Position numbers and translations under genes: made by a program
Assembly (NCBI GenBank): GCA_016291915.1
Contig: JAEEZP010000027.1
Coordinates: 1 to 39,478 of the forward strand
Direction of reading: 5' to 3'
From: Prevotella sp.
GTDB lineage: Bacteria > Bacteroidota > Bacteroidia > Bacteroidales > Bacteroidaceae
DNA length: 39,478 nucleotides
Notes under the pieces: generated by a model
Told to the model about the DNA's origin: nothing
The model's input: only the letters and a program-made list of their open reading frames with translations
The model's database searches: none
In this document: positions 16,627-25,272 of the stretch, one piece after another
How positions within the stretch are numbered: the first letter of the stretch is position 1
How the letters are laid out: each line of letters begins with the position of its first letter

Positions 16627-18626
16627 TATTCGTTTTTGAGATAGTCTATGATGAAGCTTAACTCATCCACCAATGCTGTAGGACTACCGAAGTAACCATT
16701 AGAGTACCAGCGGGCATTGCCATTCTTGTCGATAACCATCTTCATAGGAATACCTGATGAGTTAAACATTTTGGCATAGGTATTATAGATTTTCTCTTTT
16801 TTACCCTGTGCACTTGGCTCATCATAGCATACCTGGAAGGTATAACCCTTCTCTTTGATAAAGTTCTGAATCTTCTGTTTGTAATTCTTATCAGTCTCCA
16901 TAGTAGCGATGAATAGGAACTGAACATCTTTATCATTTTTATATTTGTCAACAGTCATCTGCATGCCAGGCATTGCCGCCTTACACGGTCCACACCATGT
17001 CGCCCAGAAGTCGATTACTATGACCTTTCCCTTCAGACTGTTCATGTCGAGACGGCCACCTTGCATCTTTTCCATTGAGAAATATTGTGCAGGCATATTG
17101 ATGAGTTGAGAGAGTACCCTCTTCTTCAGTCTTTCCAATGACTCGCTGGATTTCAAAGAATTATAGTAGTCTGTAAAGGAGGCATACTGTTTCTTCAGTA
17201 TGGCACTGCCATTATATTCTTTTTCCAAATAGGCAAGCATTTCTGGTGAGGCAGCATTCCTGCGCAATCCGTCTTTTACCAAAGGAAGGATCTCATTATT
17301 TCTTCCACATTTATCGAGCATAGCCACATAGAAAGTGCTGAAATCGGTATCACGTGTTCCGTAATAGGTTTCGAGCGTATCAGCAAGCGCCATAGCTTGT
17401 TTGGTATAGCCCATATCATTAAGAATCTGAGCATAAACAAACTGTGCTGCCAGGTTATTACTATACATCATCTCTTTCCACTCAACTGGTGAATATGCTA
17501 ATTGTGCTCCTTGTCTTGGACGTGACATTACCTCATCACGGATTGTCTTGGCACGGTTAAATAGTTGTTGTGCAGTCTCGTCTTTTCTGTCATATGGAAT
17601 TTGAACAAGATGCCAGAAATAAGTCCACAGCATTTCGTTAGGAGATGTCTTGATACATTCAAACAGACGAGAATAGTCCTTATTCATCGCTGCTGTGTAA
17701 ACATAGATTCGAAACAACTCAGAATAGGATTTCGTTGACATATCTTCCGCAGTAAAACAATTGACATATTTCTCTGCAGGATATTGTTTGAGCAACTGAT
17801 GGAATCTTTCGGCGAAATCACCTTTCTGGTAATCTTTGTGTAATGTCTTAATAGCTAATTCACGAGCCAATCCGCCATTGGGGTAACGTTGCAGAAGGAC
17901 ATCTTTGAATTGATTGGTAAGTACAGGGTCCCATAACACTTTGCTCACGTTGTATCCTTTAAGTAACTGATTCTCTGTCAATGGTTTCTTTTTATCCATT
18001 TCGAGAAGATGCTTGACATTATTTTTAAACAGTTCCATATTAGTGGTTGCGGAATCAGTCATAAGCGCCTTGATAGCGAACCATGTAACATCTGGAAACT
18101 GCTCAGGATGATCACGTAACTCATTATTAATCCAATATGCCACCACATCATTACCAAGTTTTCTGAAAGGAGCTTTCTGTACTGTTGGGATACCACCAAG
18201 ATCTTGAGTATTAGCACCACGCAGCAATGCCCAACCGATATTGGCAGATGGCATTCCTTTTCCATCCTTATTCACATAACTGGCATAAGTCCATTCATTA
18301 CCACCTACATCTAAGGTATCACGGTCATAGAATTTCCATACTACCAAGGCTGTGTTATCAGGTAGTTTAAAAGATGTCTTAAAAGTGTTCTGCTCTCTAT
18401 TGAGCACCATGTCGAACGCTTCCCAACGATAGTCGCGCCAACAATAATAAACACCCTTAACCTCTCTAAAGTCTTTAAACAAGTCTTTGGCTGGTTGGTA
18501 CGTAAGAGTAACATTTGTACCGGGAGTAAGCAATTCCGGCATTACCTTACAAGTAGTTTCCTGCTGTGCATCTGCCAATAATACTGACAGTGCAAGCATA
18601 AGTGTTGTAAAATACTTTTTCATCAT
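16626..18626 (-). CDS. Large exported thioredoxin protein, copy 3 (CGPC)
   Basis: The 666-aa product has a signal peptide (MMKKYFTTLMLALSVLLADAQ) and a beta-rich N-terminal domain (about 25-130; LTPGTNVTLTYQPAKDLF). A long helical region (about 150-490) with TPR-like features follows, then a C-terminal thioredoxin domain with C545-G-P-C548 in FWATWCGPC and SSGIPMKMVIDKNG as the cis-proline loop. The architecture equals that of the next two genes upstream, but it is the most divergent of the three: it has CGPC instead of CAPC and a different C-terminal loop. It overlaps the hydrolase gene by 1 bp and starts 4 bp after copy 2. The likely location is periplasm. The partner is unknown. Confidence 0.85.
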   Translation of the reverse strand: MMKKYFTTLMLALSVLLADAQQETTCKVMPELLTPGTNVTLTYQPAKDLFKDFREVKGVYYCWRDYRWEAFDMVLNREQNTFKTSFKLPDNTALVVWKFYDRDTLDVGGNEWTYASYVNKDGKGMPSANIGWALLRGANTQDLGGIPTVQKAPFRKLGNDVVAYWINNELRDHPEQFPDVTWFAIKALMTDSATTNMELFKNNVKHLLEMDKKKPLTENQLLKGYNVSKVLWDPVLTNQFKDVLLQRYPNGGLARELAIKTLHKDYQKGDFAERFHQLLKQYPAEKYVNCFTAEDMSTKSYSELFRIYVYTAAMNKDYSRLFECIKTSPNEMLWTYFWHLVQIPYDRKDETAQQLFNRAKTIRDEVMSRPRQGAQLAYSPVEWKEMMYSNNLAAQFVYAQILNDMGYTKQAMALADTLETYYGTRDTDFSTFYVAMLDKCGRNNEILPLVKDGLRRNAASPEMLAYLEKEYNGSAILKKQYASFTDYYNSLKSSESLERLKKRVLSQLINMPAQYFSMEKMQGGRLDMNSLKGKVIVIDFWATWCGPCKAAMPGMQMTVDKYKNDKDVQFLFIATMETDKNYKQKIQNFIKEKGYTFQVCYDEPSAQGKKEKIYNTYAKMFNSSGIPMKMVIDKNGNARWYSNGYFGSPTALVDELSFIIDYLKNE

Positions 18627-18630
18627 TTTG

Positions 18631-20646
18631 TTATTTAGTATCCTTTTTAAGTATTTCTATTACAGTGATCAGCTCGTCCATCAGTCCGCTGGGACTTCCC
18701 TGATAGCCACTTGCCCTATAACGTACCTTCCCATTCTTCAGGATAGCTTTCTGAGGGATTCCAGAAGCATTTGGAAAAATGTTTCTGTACAATTCTGCGC
18801 CATCGTTTGTTCCTGGTGTATTTTTGTCAAAAGCAATAAGCATGTTATGATAGCCTTTTTCATTCCAATAATCATTCAGTTGTTCTTTTGTTGCTCTGTC
18901 TTGGGTATCTACAAAGTAGAATTTCACCTGCGGATCATCAAGATAGTGATCCACAGCCATCTGCATTCCGACAAGGGCAGCACAACAAGGTGCACACCAG
19001 GTAGCCCAAAAATCGAGCACCACTATATCATCAGTAGCAAAATCTTCTGAGCGCACCCTACCTCCGTTTATATCTTCAATGTCAAAAGGAGTGAAGCTAT
19101 CCGACACCAATCCCTGTGCAGCATGTTTCAATAATTCCTCTTTTGCCTCTGGGGTCTTAAGAGAATAAAGATATTCATCAAATCCGGATACTTGTTTAAC
19201 AGCAAGGTTCTCATAATGTTTTTTCAGCTGTTCCATGAGGTATGGCGTTAGTTTATTTTGAGAGGCAGAGGCTTCTAATGCTTGAATGATCTCCTCTTTT
19301 CTACCTATTTGCTCCAGACAGCGTACATATGCCTCATTGCCAGTAGGATCATAATTGAATCGTTCTTCCTCCGGTATCTCATTCATCAACTCAATCCCCT
19401 GCTGATAGTGTCCTGTTCGACGAGCCAACTCAGTCATAACCGTCAGGTAATAATTCAAGGTCTGCTGATGCTGGTATCTGGCTTGTAGCGGTGAGACTAA
19501 AGAACCGGTCGTATTTCCAGCAAAAGTCAGTTTATTACGCAGTTCCGCTATATAACTTACGGCGATATCATAGTAATCATTAGGATTCCGATCCGGAAAT
19601 TTCATCGATTGTTTGGGCTGATGTAGGAAAGCATCCTCTATCATACTTGAGTTCATCTCCTTGAGTAACTTCTCCAACTGATCGTATTTCTTTGCGTCGA
19701 AGAGCTCTTGTGATAACCTTCTGTAGAAATTGGAATAGAGATAACTCTGATAATCTGGTTTCCGATAGAAATCCATGACAGGGAAATCCTGCCTAACCTG
19801 CTTTGCACGATCGAAATAATCGTCACCCTTAACTGAATAAGGAATCTCCATTGCTTTACGTCGGGCTAACCTACCTTGAGGATAACGTTCTGTCATCATC
19901 TGATCGATCTCCTGCGACTTCTCTTTGTCGTTTAGTAGGAAAAGATAAGCAAGACTGAGATTGTACAAGGCATCCTCATCGAGTCTTTTTATCCGTGAGA
20001 TATCATCAACTGTCTTCTGTATCGGTTGAACAGCATTTTCCCCAAAGAGATGTTTATAGAGATTCACCTCCTCATAAAAATAATACTGATGCTTCTTTGG
20101 AGCAATCTTCTTCTCTATTTCTATAAGTGATTTCAATAAGTCTCTATCAACTATCTCTTGTTTATCTTCAAAATAACTGGTTACACCCATATATCCAGGT
20201 GCTGACATAACAGAAGGGGTGAGAAAGGCAGCCTTGCCAATAGCTGCTCCAGGCATCAATTTATGTTTTTTGTTATACACCTGAAATAGGTACCCTTTGT
20301 TATTGTTATTGTCTGTAACTGCCGAATGAGTACTGAATGAATCCTGAAATATGAAGGCAACAAACCCGGCATTTTTTGGAACAACAAAGCTACCTTCCCA
20401 AAGATCTTTCCCACTTGTGGTTAATTCCACATCATATACTTTCCAATGATAATCTTCATAGACATAAGCTATTCCGACGACCTGTTTCTTATTTTCAAGT
20501 GGGGTACCCTGACAATGATATATAACAAGTACTTTAGAACCTGCTGTTAATTCAGCAGGATCTAAAGTCATACCCCTTTGCTGGGCAGAGCCAAGCAAAG
20601 CAAAGGTGAAGACGAATAATGTCAGATAATACCTTATCACATTCAT
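18631..20646 (-). CDS. Large exported thioredoxin protein, copy 2 (CAPC)
   Basis: A 671-aa protein with a signal peptide (LTLFVFTFALLGSAQ), a beta-rich N-terminal domain (LDPAELTAGSKVLVIYHCQG), a TPR-like helical middle and a C-terminal thioredoxin fold. The redox motif is C551-A-P-C554 with an additional C555 (CAPCC), which could form mixed disulfides. The cis-proline loop is ASGIPQKAILKNG. It is closely related to copy 1 along its whole length. A 32-bp stretch around the active-site codons (19001-19032) is identical to 21018-21049 in copy 1, a sign of recent duplication or gene conversion. It is separated by 4 bp from each neighbour. Confidence 0.86.
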   Translation of the reverse strand: MNVIRYYLTLFVFTFALLGSAQQRGMTLDPAELTAGSKVLVIYHCQGTPLENKKQVVGIAYVYEDYHWKVYDVELTTSGKDLWEGSFVVPKNAGFVAFIFQDSFSTHSAVTDNNNNKGYLFQVYNKKHKLMPGAAIGKAAFLTPSVMSAPGYMGVTSYFEDKQEIVDRDLLKSLIEIEKKIAPKKHQYYFYEEVNLYKHLFGENAVQPIQKTVDDISRIKRLDEDALYNLSLAYLFLLNDKEKSQEIDQMMTERYPQGRLARRKAMEIPYSVKGDDYFDRAKQVRQDFPVMDFYRKPDYQSYLYSNFYRRLSQELFDAKKYDQLEKLLKEMNSSMIEDAFLHQPKQSMKFPDRNPNDYYDIAVSYIAELRNKLTFAGNTTGSLVSPLQARYQHQQTLNYYLTVMTELARRTGHYQQGIELMNEIPEEERFNYDPTGNEAYVRCLEQIGRKEEIIQALEASASQNKLTPYLMEQLKKHYENLAVKQVSGFDEYLYSLKTPEAKEELLKHAAQGLVSDSFTPFDIEDINGGRVRSEDFATDDIVVLDFWATWCAPCCAALVGMQMAVDHYLDDPQVKFYFVDTQDRATKEQLNDYWNEKGYHNMLIAFDKNTPGTNDGAELYRNIFPNASGIPQKAILKNGKVRYRASGYQGSPSGLMDELITVIEILKKDTK

Positions 20647-20650
20647 TATC

Positions 20651-22654
20651 CTACTTCTCTTTTTTCAGAATCTCAATAACTGCTGTTATCTCATCCATCA
20701 GTCCACTGGGACTACCACCATAACCTTCTGCACGGTATCTAATACGTCCATTCTTGAGGATAGCTTTCTGAGGAATGCCGGATGTACCTTTGAACATATC
20801 ACTATACACCTTGTTGTATCCTTTGCTCTCTGAAGATTTATTCTGGTCGTATATCACCTGCATATTGTGGTATTTCCCACGTGCCCATACACGGTCGACA
20901 GCACCACCCGGGGTATCTTGTGTCTGTACAAAATAGAATTTCACATGTGGATCATCGGCATATTTATCTACAGCCAGTTGCATACCGGCCAATGCTGCAA
21001 TACAAGGAGCACACCAAGTAGCCCAAAAATCGAGCACCACTATATCATCCTTACCGAATGAAGCAGAATTGACAGAACCCTTGGCATTATGCATCTGAAG
21101 ATTGAACGGAGTAAACGGTTCGTTAACTAATCCTTCACGAACATGTTTCATCATCATCTCCTTAGCCTCAGCTGATTTTAATGAAGAGAGATATTCATTA
21201 AAAGACTTAGCTGGCTTTTCTCTCAGAGAATCATAATAGGCATGTAGTTTGTCAACAAGAGCTGGTGTCAACTGTGCAGCGGCCGCAGAACTCTTCAAGG
21301 CTTGAATAGTTTCATCATGACGTCCTAGTTTTTCCAAGCTGAGAATATATGCCTGATTGCCGGCAGGATAGAGTTTGAAACGTTCACTACCATCAATCTT
21401 ATTCATATAATCAATAGCATCCTGATAACGTTCACTGCGCTGGAATATCTCCGATTGCACACATAGATAATAGTTCAATGTCTTCTGCTGTGTTTCTTTC
21501 ATCTGTAAGTCAGTCTGTGAACGACCGTAATAATCGATATTCTCGCCCACCTTAGCCTCCATACAATCTATGATCCGCTTACTGATCTCAACATACTCTT
21601 TGGGATCTGTCGGGGCTTTCTGTATCAGCCACATAGGTCCATGCATATAAACATCAGCTGCAGTATTGAAGGATCCCTCTTCCATCACTTCCATCATCTT
21701 GTCGTACTTCTTGTCTTTATATAGGCTACGCTCAAGAGCTGAGTAGAAATTGGCATAGGGGAATCCTTGTGGGTCAGGATTCTTTAACCACTCCCTGAAA
21801 GGATAATTTTTGCGGAACTCATCAGCAGCCTTATAGAAGTCTTCACCCTGTAATTGAGAGAGCTTAGTGGCTGCCTCACGACGATTTAACATGCTGTATG
21901 GCTTCATAGCATTAAATGCATTCAACACGCTGTCTGCTTTCACCTTATCTTTTAAGTCAAACATGTATGTTGACCAGATATTGTACACATCCTCATCGGT
22001 CTTATTGGGTTCTGCCTCCAGCACACTAAGAAGATATCGGATACCTCCTTCAGCCTTGTCACCATATTGATGACGGAAGACTGCCTTCATGACATTGAAG
22101 AACTTATGTCCTTCTTGGGGAAACATTTTCGTCTCTTTATCCAACCACATCATAATGGCTTCATCGGATATCTCCTGATAGGCCTGACTAAAATAGCCTT
22201 GTACGCCCATATTGAGTGATGGTTTACGTAGTAGTCCCCATGCCAGTTGAGCACCTGGTATCGGTTTTTTCTCAGCATCACCTACCATGTAGATATACCC
22301 CTGATTATCATTATTATCTATCGTATCAGGAAACTGTGACAGACTGGCTTGAAACTTAAAAGCAACAAGACCACAGTCGGAGGGGATGTCGAATGTTCCT
22401 TTCCAAATATTATCCCCACTATTGTTAAGCAGCACATCACAAAGATGCCACTTATAATTGTTATAGGTATAGGCAAATCCGTAGATATGAGCCTCACCTC
22501 CTAAAGGACCACCTTTAGCGTCATATGATACGGTTATTGTTCGTCCGGCAACTAACGGTTCTTCTGACAACGTCAGTCTGTTTGTCTGTTGTGCAAAAAC
22601 AGTTGCTGGCATTATGAACATCAATGCCGACAACATAAAATATAAACGTTTCAT
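20651..22654 (-). CDS. Large exported thioredoxin protein, copy 1 (CAPC)
   Basis: I choose the ATG at 22652-22654 because it gives a clean signal peptide (MKRLYFMLSALMFIMPATVFAQ). Earlier in-frame starts (ATG 22663, TTG 22696) would add a charged tail. The 667-aa protein has a beta-rich N-terminal domain (about 25-135), a TPR-like helical region, and a C-terminal thioredoxin domain with C548-A-P-C551 and the loop TSGIPQKAILKNG. It is the first of three tandem paralogues. CAPC pairs are less common than CGPC, and their redox potential cannot be predicted here. A 15-bp inverted repeat lies between this gene and the lipoprotein gene upstream. Confidence 0.85.
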   Translation of the reverse strand: MKRLYFMLSALMFIMPATVFAQQTNRLTLSEEPLVAGRTITVSYDAKGGPLGGEAHIYGFAYTYNNYKWHLCDVLLNNSGDNIWKGTFDIPSDCGLVAFKFQASLSQFPDTIDNNDNQGYIYMVGDAEKKPIPGAQLAWGLLRKPSLNMGVQGYFSQAYQEISDEAIMMWLDKETKMFPQEGHKFFNVMKAVFRHQYGDKAEGGIRYLLSVLEAEPNKTDEDVYNIWSTYMFDLKDKVKADSVLNAFNAMKPYSMLNRREAATKLSQLQGEDFYKAADEFRKNYPFREWLKNPDPQGFPYANFYSALERSLYKDKKYDKMMEVMEEGSFNTAADVYMHGPMWLIQKAPTDPKEYVEISKRIIDCMEAKVGENIDYYGRSQTDLQMKETQQKTLNYYLCVQSEIFQRSERYQDAIDYMNKIDGSERFKLYPAGNQAYILSLEKLGRHDETIQALKSSAAAAQLTPALVDKLHAYYDSLREKPAKSFNEYLSSLKSAEAKEMMMKHVREGLVNEPFTPFNLQMHNAKGSVNSASFGKDDIVVLDFWATWCAPCIAALAGMQLAVDKYADDPHVKFYFVQTQDTPGGAVDRVWARGKYHNMQVIYDQNKSSESKGYNKVYSDMFKGTSGIPQKAILKNGRIRYRAEGYGGSPSGLMDEITAVIEILKKEK

Positions 22655-22681
22655 AAAAAGCATATCTTTTTTATTATAACG

Positions 22682-22744
22682 AAGAGACTGTGTCAATATG
22701 ATAGATAATAATCAATAAAAATCGTTCATTTGACACAGTCTCTT
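22682..22744. repeat. 15-bp inverted repeat, transposon-end-like
   Basis: AAGAGACTGTGTCAA at 22682-22696 and its perfect reverse complement at 22730-22744 flank 33 AT-rich bases. There is no U-tract after the stem in the direction of transcription, so it is not a typical terminator. The GAGACTGTGTCAA core resembles terminal repeats I associate with Bacteroidetes insertion sequences. No target-site duplication is evident. Confidence 0.6.
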
Positions 22745-22753
22745 GAATATAGT

Positions 22754-23725
22754 TTAATTGGCAATAGCCCTCAGATCAAGACCGTAATTATTCTTGAAAT
22801 GATTGATGATGATATTCCACTTGGTATTGATAAGCGGATACTTCAGGTAGGTTGCCATGAAATCATCTGTGCAGTTCAAGATCATCGTCATATAATACGT
22901 ACGGTCGTTATTCATGATGGTCTCTTTTGTGGAATTACCCCACGTACTGTACCCTGATGTATATTTATACAACCAGAAGTTTACACCCGATCCCCATGAG
23001 TTGGAATAATATTGTGGTAAGAATCCCCTATTAAAGAAATCTTCCTGATCTAACGTATAGGAATAAGCATTAGGAGTTGCCAAATAGAAACGTGGTTCAT
23101 TGACATAATCTGTAACATCGAAAAATTCTTGCGGGAATGTCATGATACCCTTAGCGATATAGTAATTGATCAAATCAGAGATCAATGCCACTTTCTCTGT
23201 CTTTTTCTCAGTTTCCGTCATCTCATCCAGACGGTTCATACCAGCAATAATAATACTATTTCCATCAGTCATCAGACGATGATTATAGTTTGTCTTCATA
23301 CTGGATGTGGGATCATAGACAATCAAATTGTAGCAAGAGTCTGCCAAGAATACGCGATAAGGTATTCCACCATTTTTAAGAACATCGTCAGAAAGATATT
23401 TCAACCAAATATCATTCACATAGTCCAGCATCTTACCTACATTGGCAGGATTTCCAGGAATAACATAGTCGGTACCTCTTGAAGAAGCTTTTCCAGTGTA
23501 TTTAATCCAGTTAGCATCCTGCTGTGTGAATGAATAGACGAAATAGGAACCGTATTTCTCATACAGTTGTTTGATACGTGCATTATCTGCTGCAGAGGCA
23601 GCACCCTGATCTAATTGGTAATCCTCGATAATAGTTATCGGGTCCTCTAAATCTTTATCACTAGTACATGCGATAAAGAAGAAGGAAAACACCAAAGCAG
23701 TTATCGTTATATAATAATTCTTCAT
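22754..23725 (-). CDS. Surface-type lipoprotein, possible degenerate Mx1-like peptidase fold
   Basis: A 323-aa lipoprotein. The signal peptide ends in FIAC with C20, followed by TSDKDLED, an acidic stretch like the Bacteroidetes lipoprotein export signal that sends proteins to the cell surface. The rest resembles in layout the 'putative zinc-binding metallopeptidase' (Peptidase_Mx1-like) lipoproteins often encoded next to SusCD: IKQLYEKYGSYFVYSF, a PGNP segment, a WLKYLSDDVL segment, IPYRVFLADS, and a C-terminal region ending in NYGLDLRAIAN. No HExxH zinc motif is present; the expected place has VALISDLINYYIAKG. If the family call is right, it is a binding protein, not an enzyme. It starts 13 bp after susD. 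Confidence 0.6.
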   Translation of the reverse strand: MKNYYITITALVFSFFFIACTSDKDLEDPITIIEDYQLDQGAASAADNARIKQLYEKYGSYFVYSFTQQDANWIKYTGKASSRGTDYVIPGNPANVGKMLDYVNDIWLKYLSDDVLKNGGIPYRVFLADSCYNLIVYDPTSSMKTNYNHRLMTDGNSIIIAGMNRLDEMTETEKKTEKVALISDLINYYIAKGIMTFPQEFFDVTDYVNEPRFYLATPNAYSYTLDQEDFFNRGFLPQYYSNSWGSGVNFWLYKYTSGYSTWGNSTKETIMNNDRTYYMTMILNCTDDFMATYLKYPLINTKWNIIINHFKNNYGLDLRAIAN

Positions 23726-23738
23726 AACTATATTATTC

Positions 23739-25271
23739 TTAATTGTTCTTAACTACAGACTGTCTTTCTGACATATTCCTATTTTCACTCTGTTGTAATG
23801 AGCGGTTGTTCTCAAGCAGAGCATTAGGAAGCGGAAGCGTATACATAGGATCTTTCTCATTAAGTGTAAAGACATAATGCTGTCCACCCTCATCATAAAG
23901 GAATTCATGAGTGATAGCTGGCATACCATAACGACGAAGATCGAACCATCTGTAACCCTCATAGCAGAACTCCTTTCTACGCTCATTGCGAATGGTTTGG
24001 AGAAGTTCGTTACCAGAGAGATTTCTGTCTGTATATCCTTTGATTCTCGACTTACAGAAAGTATTCAGGTCGTTCAGAGCATCACCACCCTTGCCTGACA
24101 ATGCCTCGGCCTCAGCCTTGTTCAGGTAAGCCTCAGCAACACGTATGGTCTGGCATAAAGCAGAATTACCGTAAACCTTTTTGAAAACACCCCAGTCATC
24201 GGTCGGAAAACCAAACAAATTGTATCTGATATCATTCATCTGATCGAACAACATAATCAGATCAGTAGCAAAACGACCACATCTGTATGAAGAAGACTCT
24301 ACACGAGTCCCCGGGCCAAACATCCAAAGCACTTCAGGATTACCATAATCATAAGGATTATATCCGTAAGGCAGAGAATAAGGATCTATCTGAGACATAT
24401 CAGACAATGACGACTGTTTCAATGCCTTCTTTACCTCAGCAATACACTCATCATACTTATCCATAAAGAGATAAACTCTTGAGAGGATGATATGTATAGC
24501 CGGCTGATTGATACGATAGTTACTCTTGACATATTCAAGGGGATCCATCAGTCGGGCTGCTTCTACCAAACCAGGAACAATCAAATCTTCATACACCTCT
24601 CTGACAGTAGCACGGGCAATACCCTCATCTGAAAGGTTCGCATTCGTCTTCAGAGGTACACCCAAAGCCTCCTTATTATAATTATAAGGCTCACCGAAAA
24701 GATTTACCAACTGGAAATACATCAACGAACGAATAGCCAATGCCTCTGCCTTGACACGGTCTTTATTTTCTTGGTTACCTAAAGCATCATCTATATTATC
24801 AAGTACAGCATTACAGCCCATGATCTTCTTATAGAAACCCTTGTAGGCATTCTCTACTGCCTCTACCTTATCACCATAACCGTTCTCATCACACATATAT
24901 GGTTGCCACTGGTAATAAGCTGCATATTGCAGAGTCTCCATGGAGTTGATAAAAGAGTTGATATAGCCACCTGCATTATTGTCCCAATATGAACTTTGGA
25001 AATCAGGAGCACAATCGTCATCTAACATCGAGATAAACGAGAAGTCAGGATTATAATTATCCGGATAGGCATTACCTATAAGGAACTCTGAGAAATCCTC
25101 TGTTGTCTTAGGTATCACTTCACTCTGTGACTCTTCCTCCAAGAAATCTCCACAAGATGACATCAAGAGGCAGACAACAGTCAACAGGAAAACAACAGGA
25201 CTTGTCACTCTCTGTTTTAAACCTATAGTATATATATTCTGTTTCATTTTTAAGTTCTTTTTATTCAACAT
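23739..25271 (-). CDS. SusD/RagB-family surface nutrient-binding lipoprotein
   Basis: The 510-aa protein is the surface lid of a SusCD importer. The lipobox LLMSSC is followed by GDFLEEES, an acidic surface-export signal. The family pattern follows: VIPKTTEDFSEFLIGNAYPD, helical TPR-like segments, EALAIRSLMYFQLVNLFGEPYN, the RVAEAYLNKAEAEAL segment, and the C-terminal RNERRKEFCYEGYRWFDLRRYG motif. The ATG at 25271 is one base after the susC stop, which suits translational coupling. A second in-frame ATG at 25247 gives a shorter n-region and is also possible. The ligand is not predictable from sequence; no carbohydrate enzyme is encoded nearby. Confidence 0.93.
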   Translation of the reverse strand: MLNKKNLKMKQNIYTIGLKQRVTSPVVFLLTVVCLLMSSCGDFLEEESQSEVIPKTTEDFSEFLIGNAYPDNYNPDFSFISMLDDDCAPDFQSSYWDNNAGGYINSFINSMETLQYAAYYQWQPYMCDENGYGDKVEAVENAYKGFYKKIMGCNAVLDNIDDALGNQENKDRVKAEALAIRSLMYFQLVNLFGEPYNYNKEALGVPLKTNANLSDEGIARATVREVYEDLIVPGLVEAARLMDPLEYVKSNYRINQPAIHIILSRVYLFMDKYDECIAEVKKALKQSSLSDMSQIDPYSLPYGYNPYDYGNPEVLWMFGPGTRVESSSYRCGRFATDLIMLFDQMNDIRYNLFGFPTDDWGVFKKVYGNSALCQTIRVAEAYLNKAEAEALSGKGGDALNDLNTFCKSRIKGYTDRNLSGNELLQTIRNERRKEFCYEGYRWFDLRRYGMPAITHEFLYDEGGQHYVFTLNEKDPMYTLPLPNALLENNRSLQQSENRNMSERQSVVKNN

Positions 25272-25272
25272 A

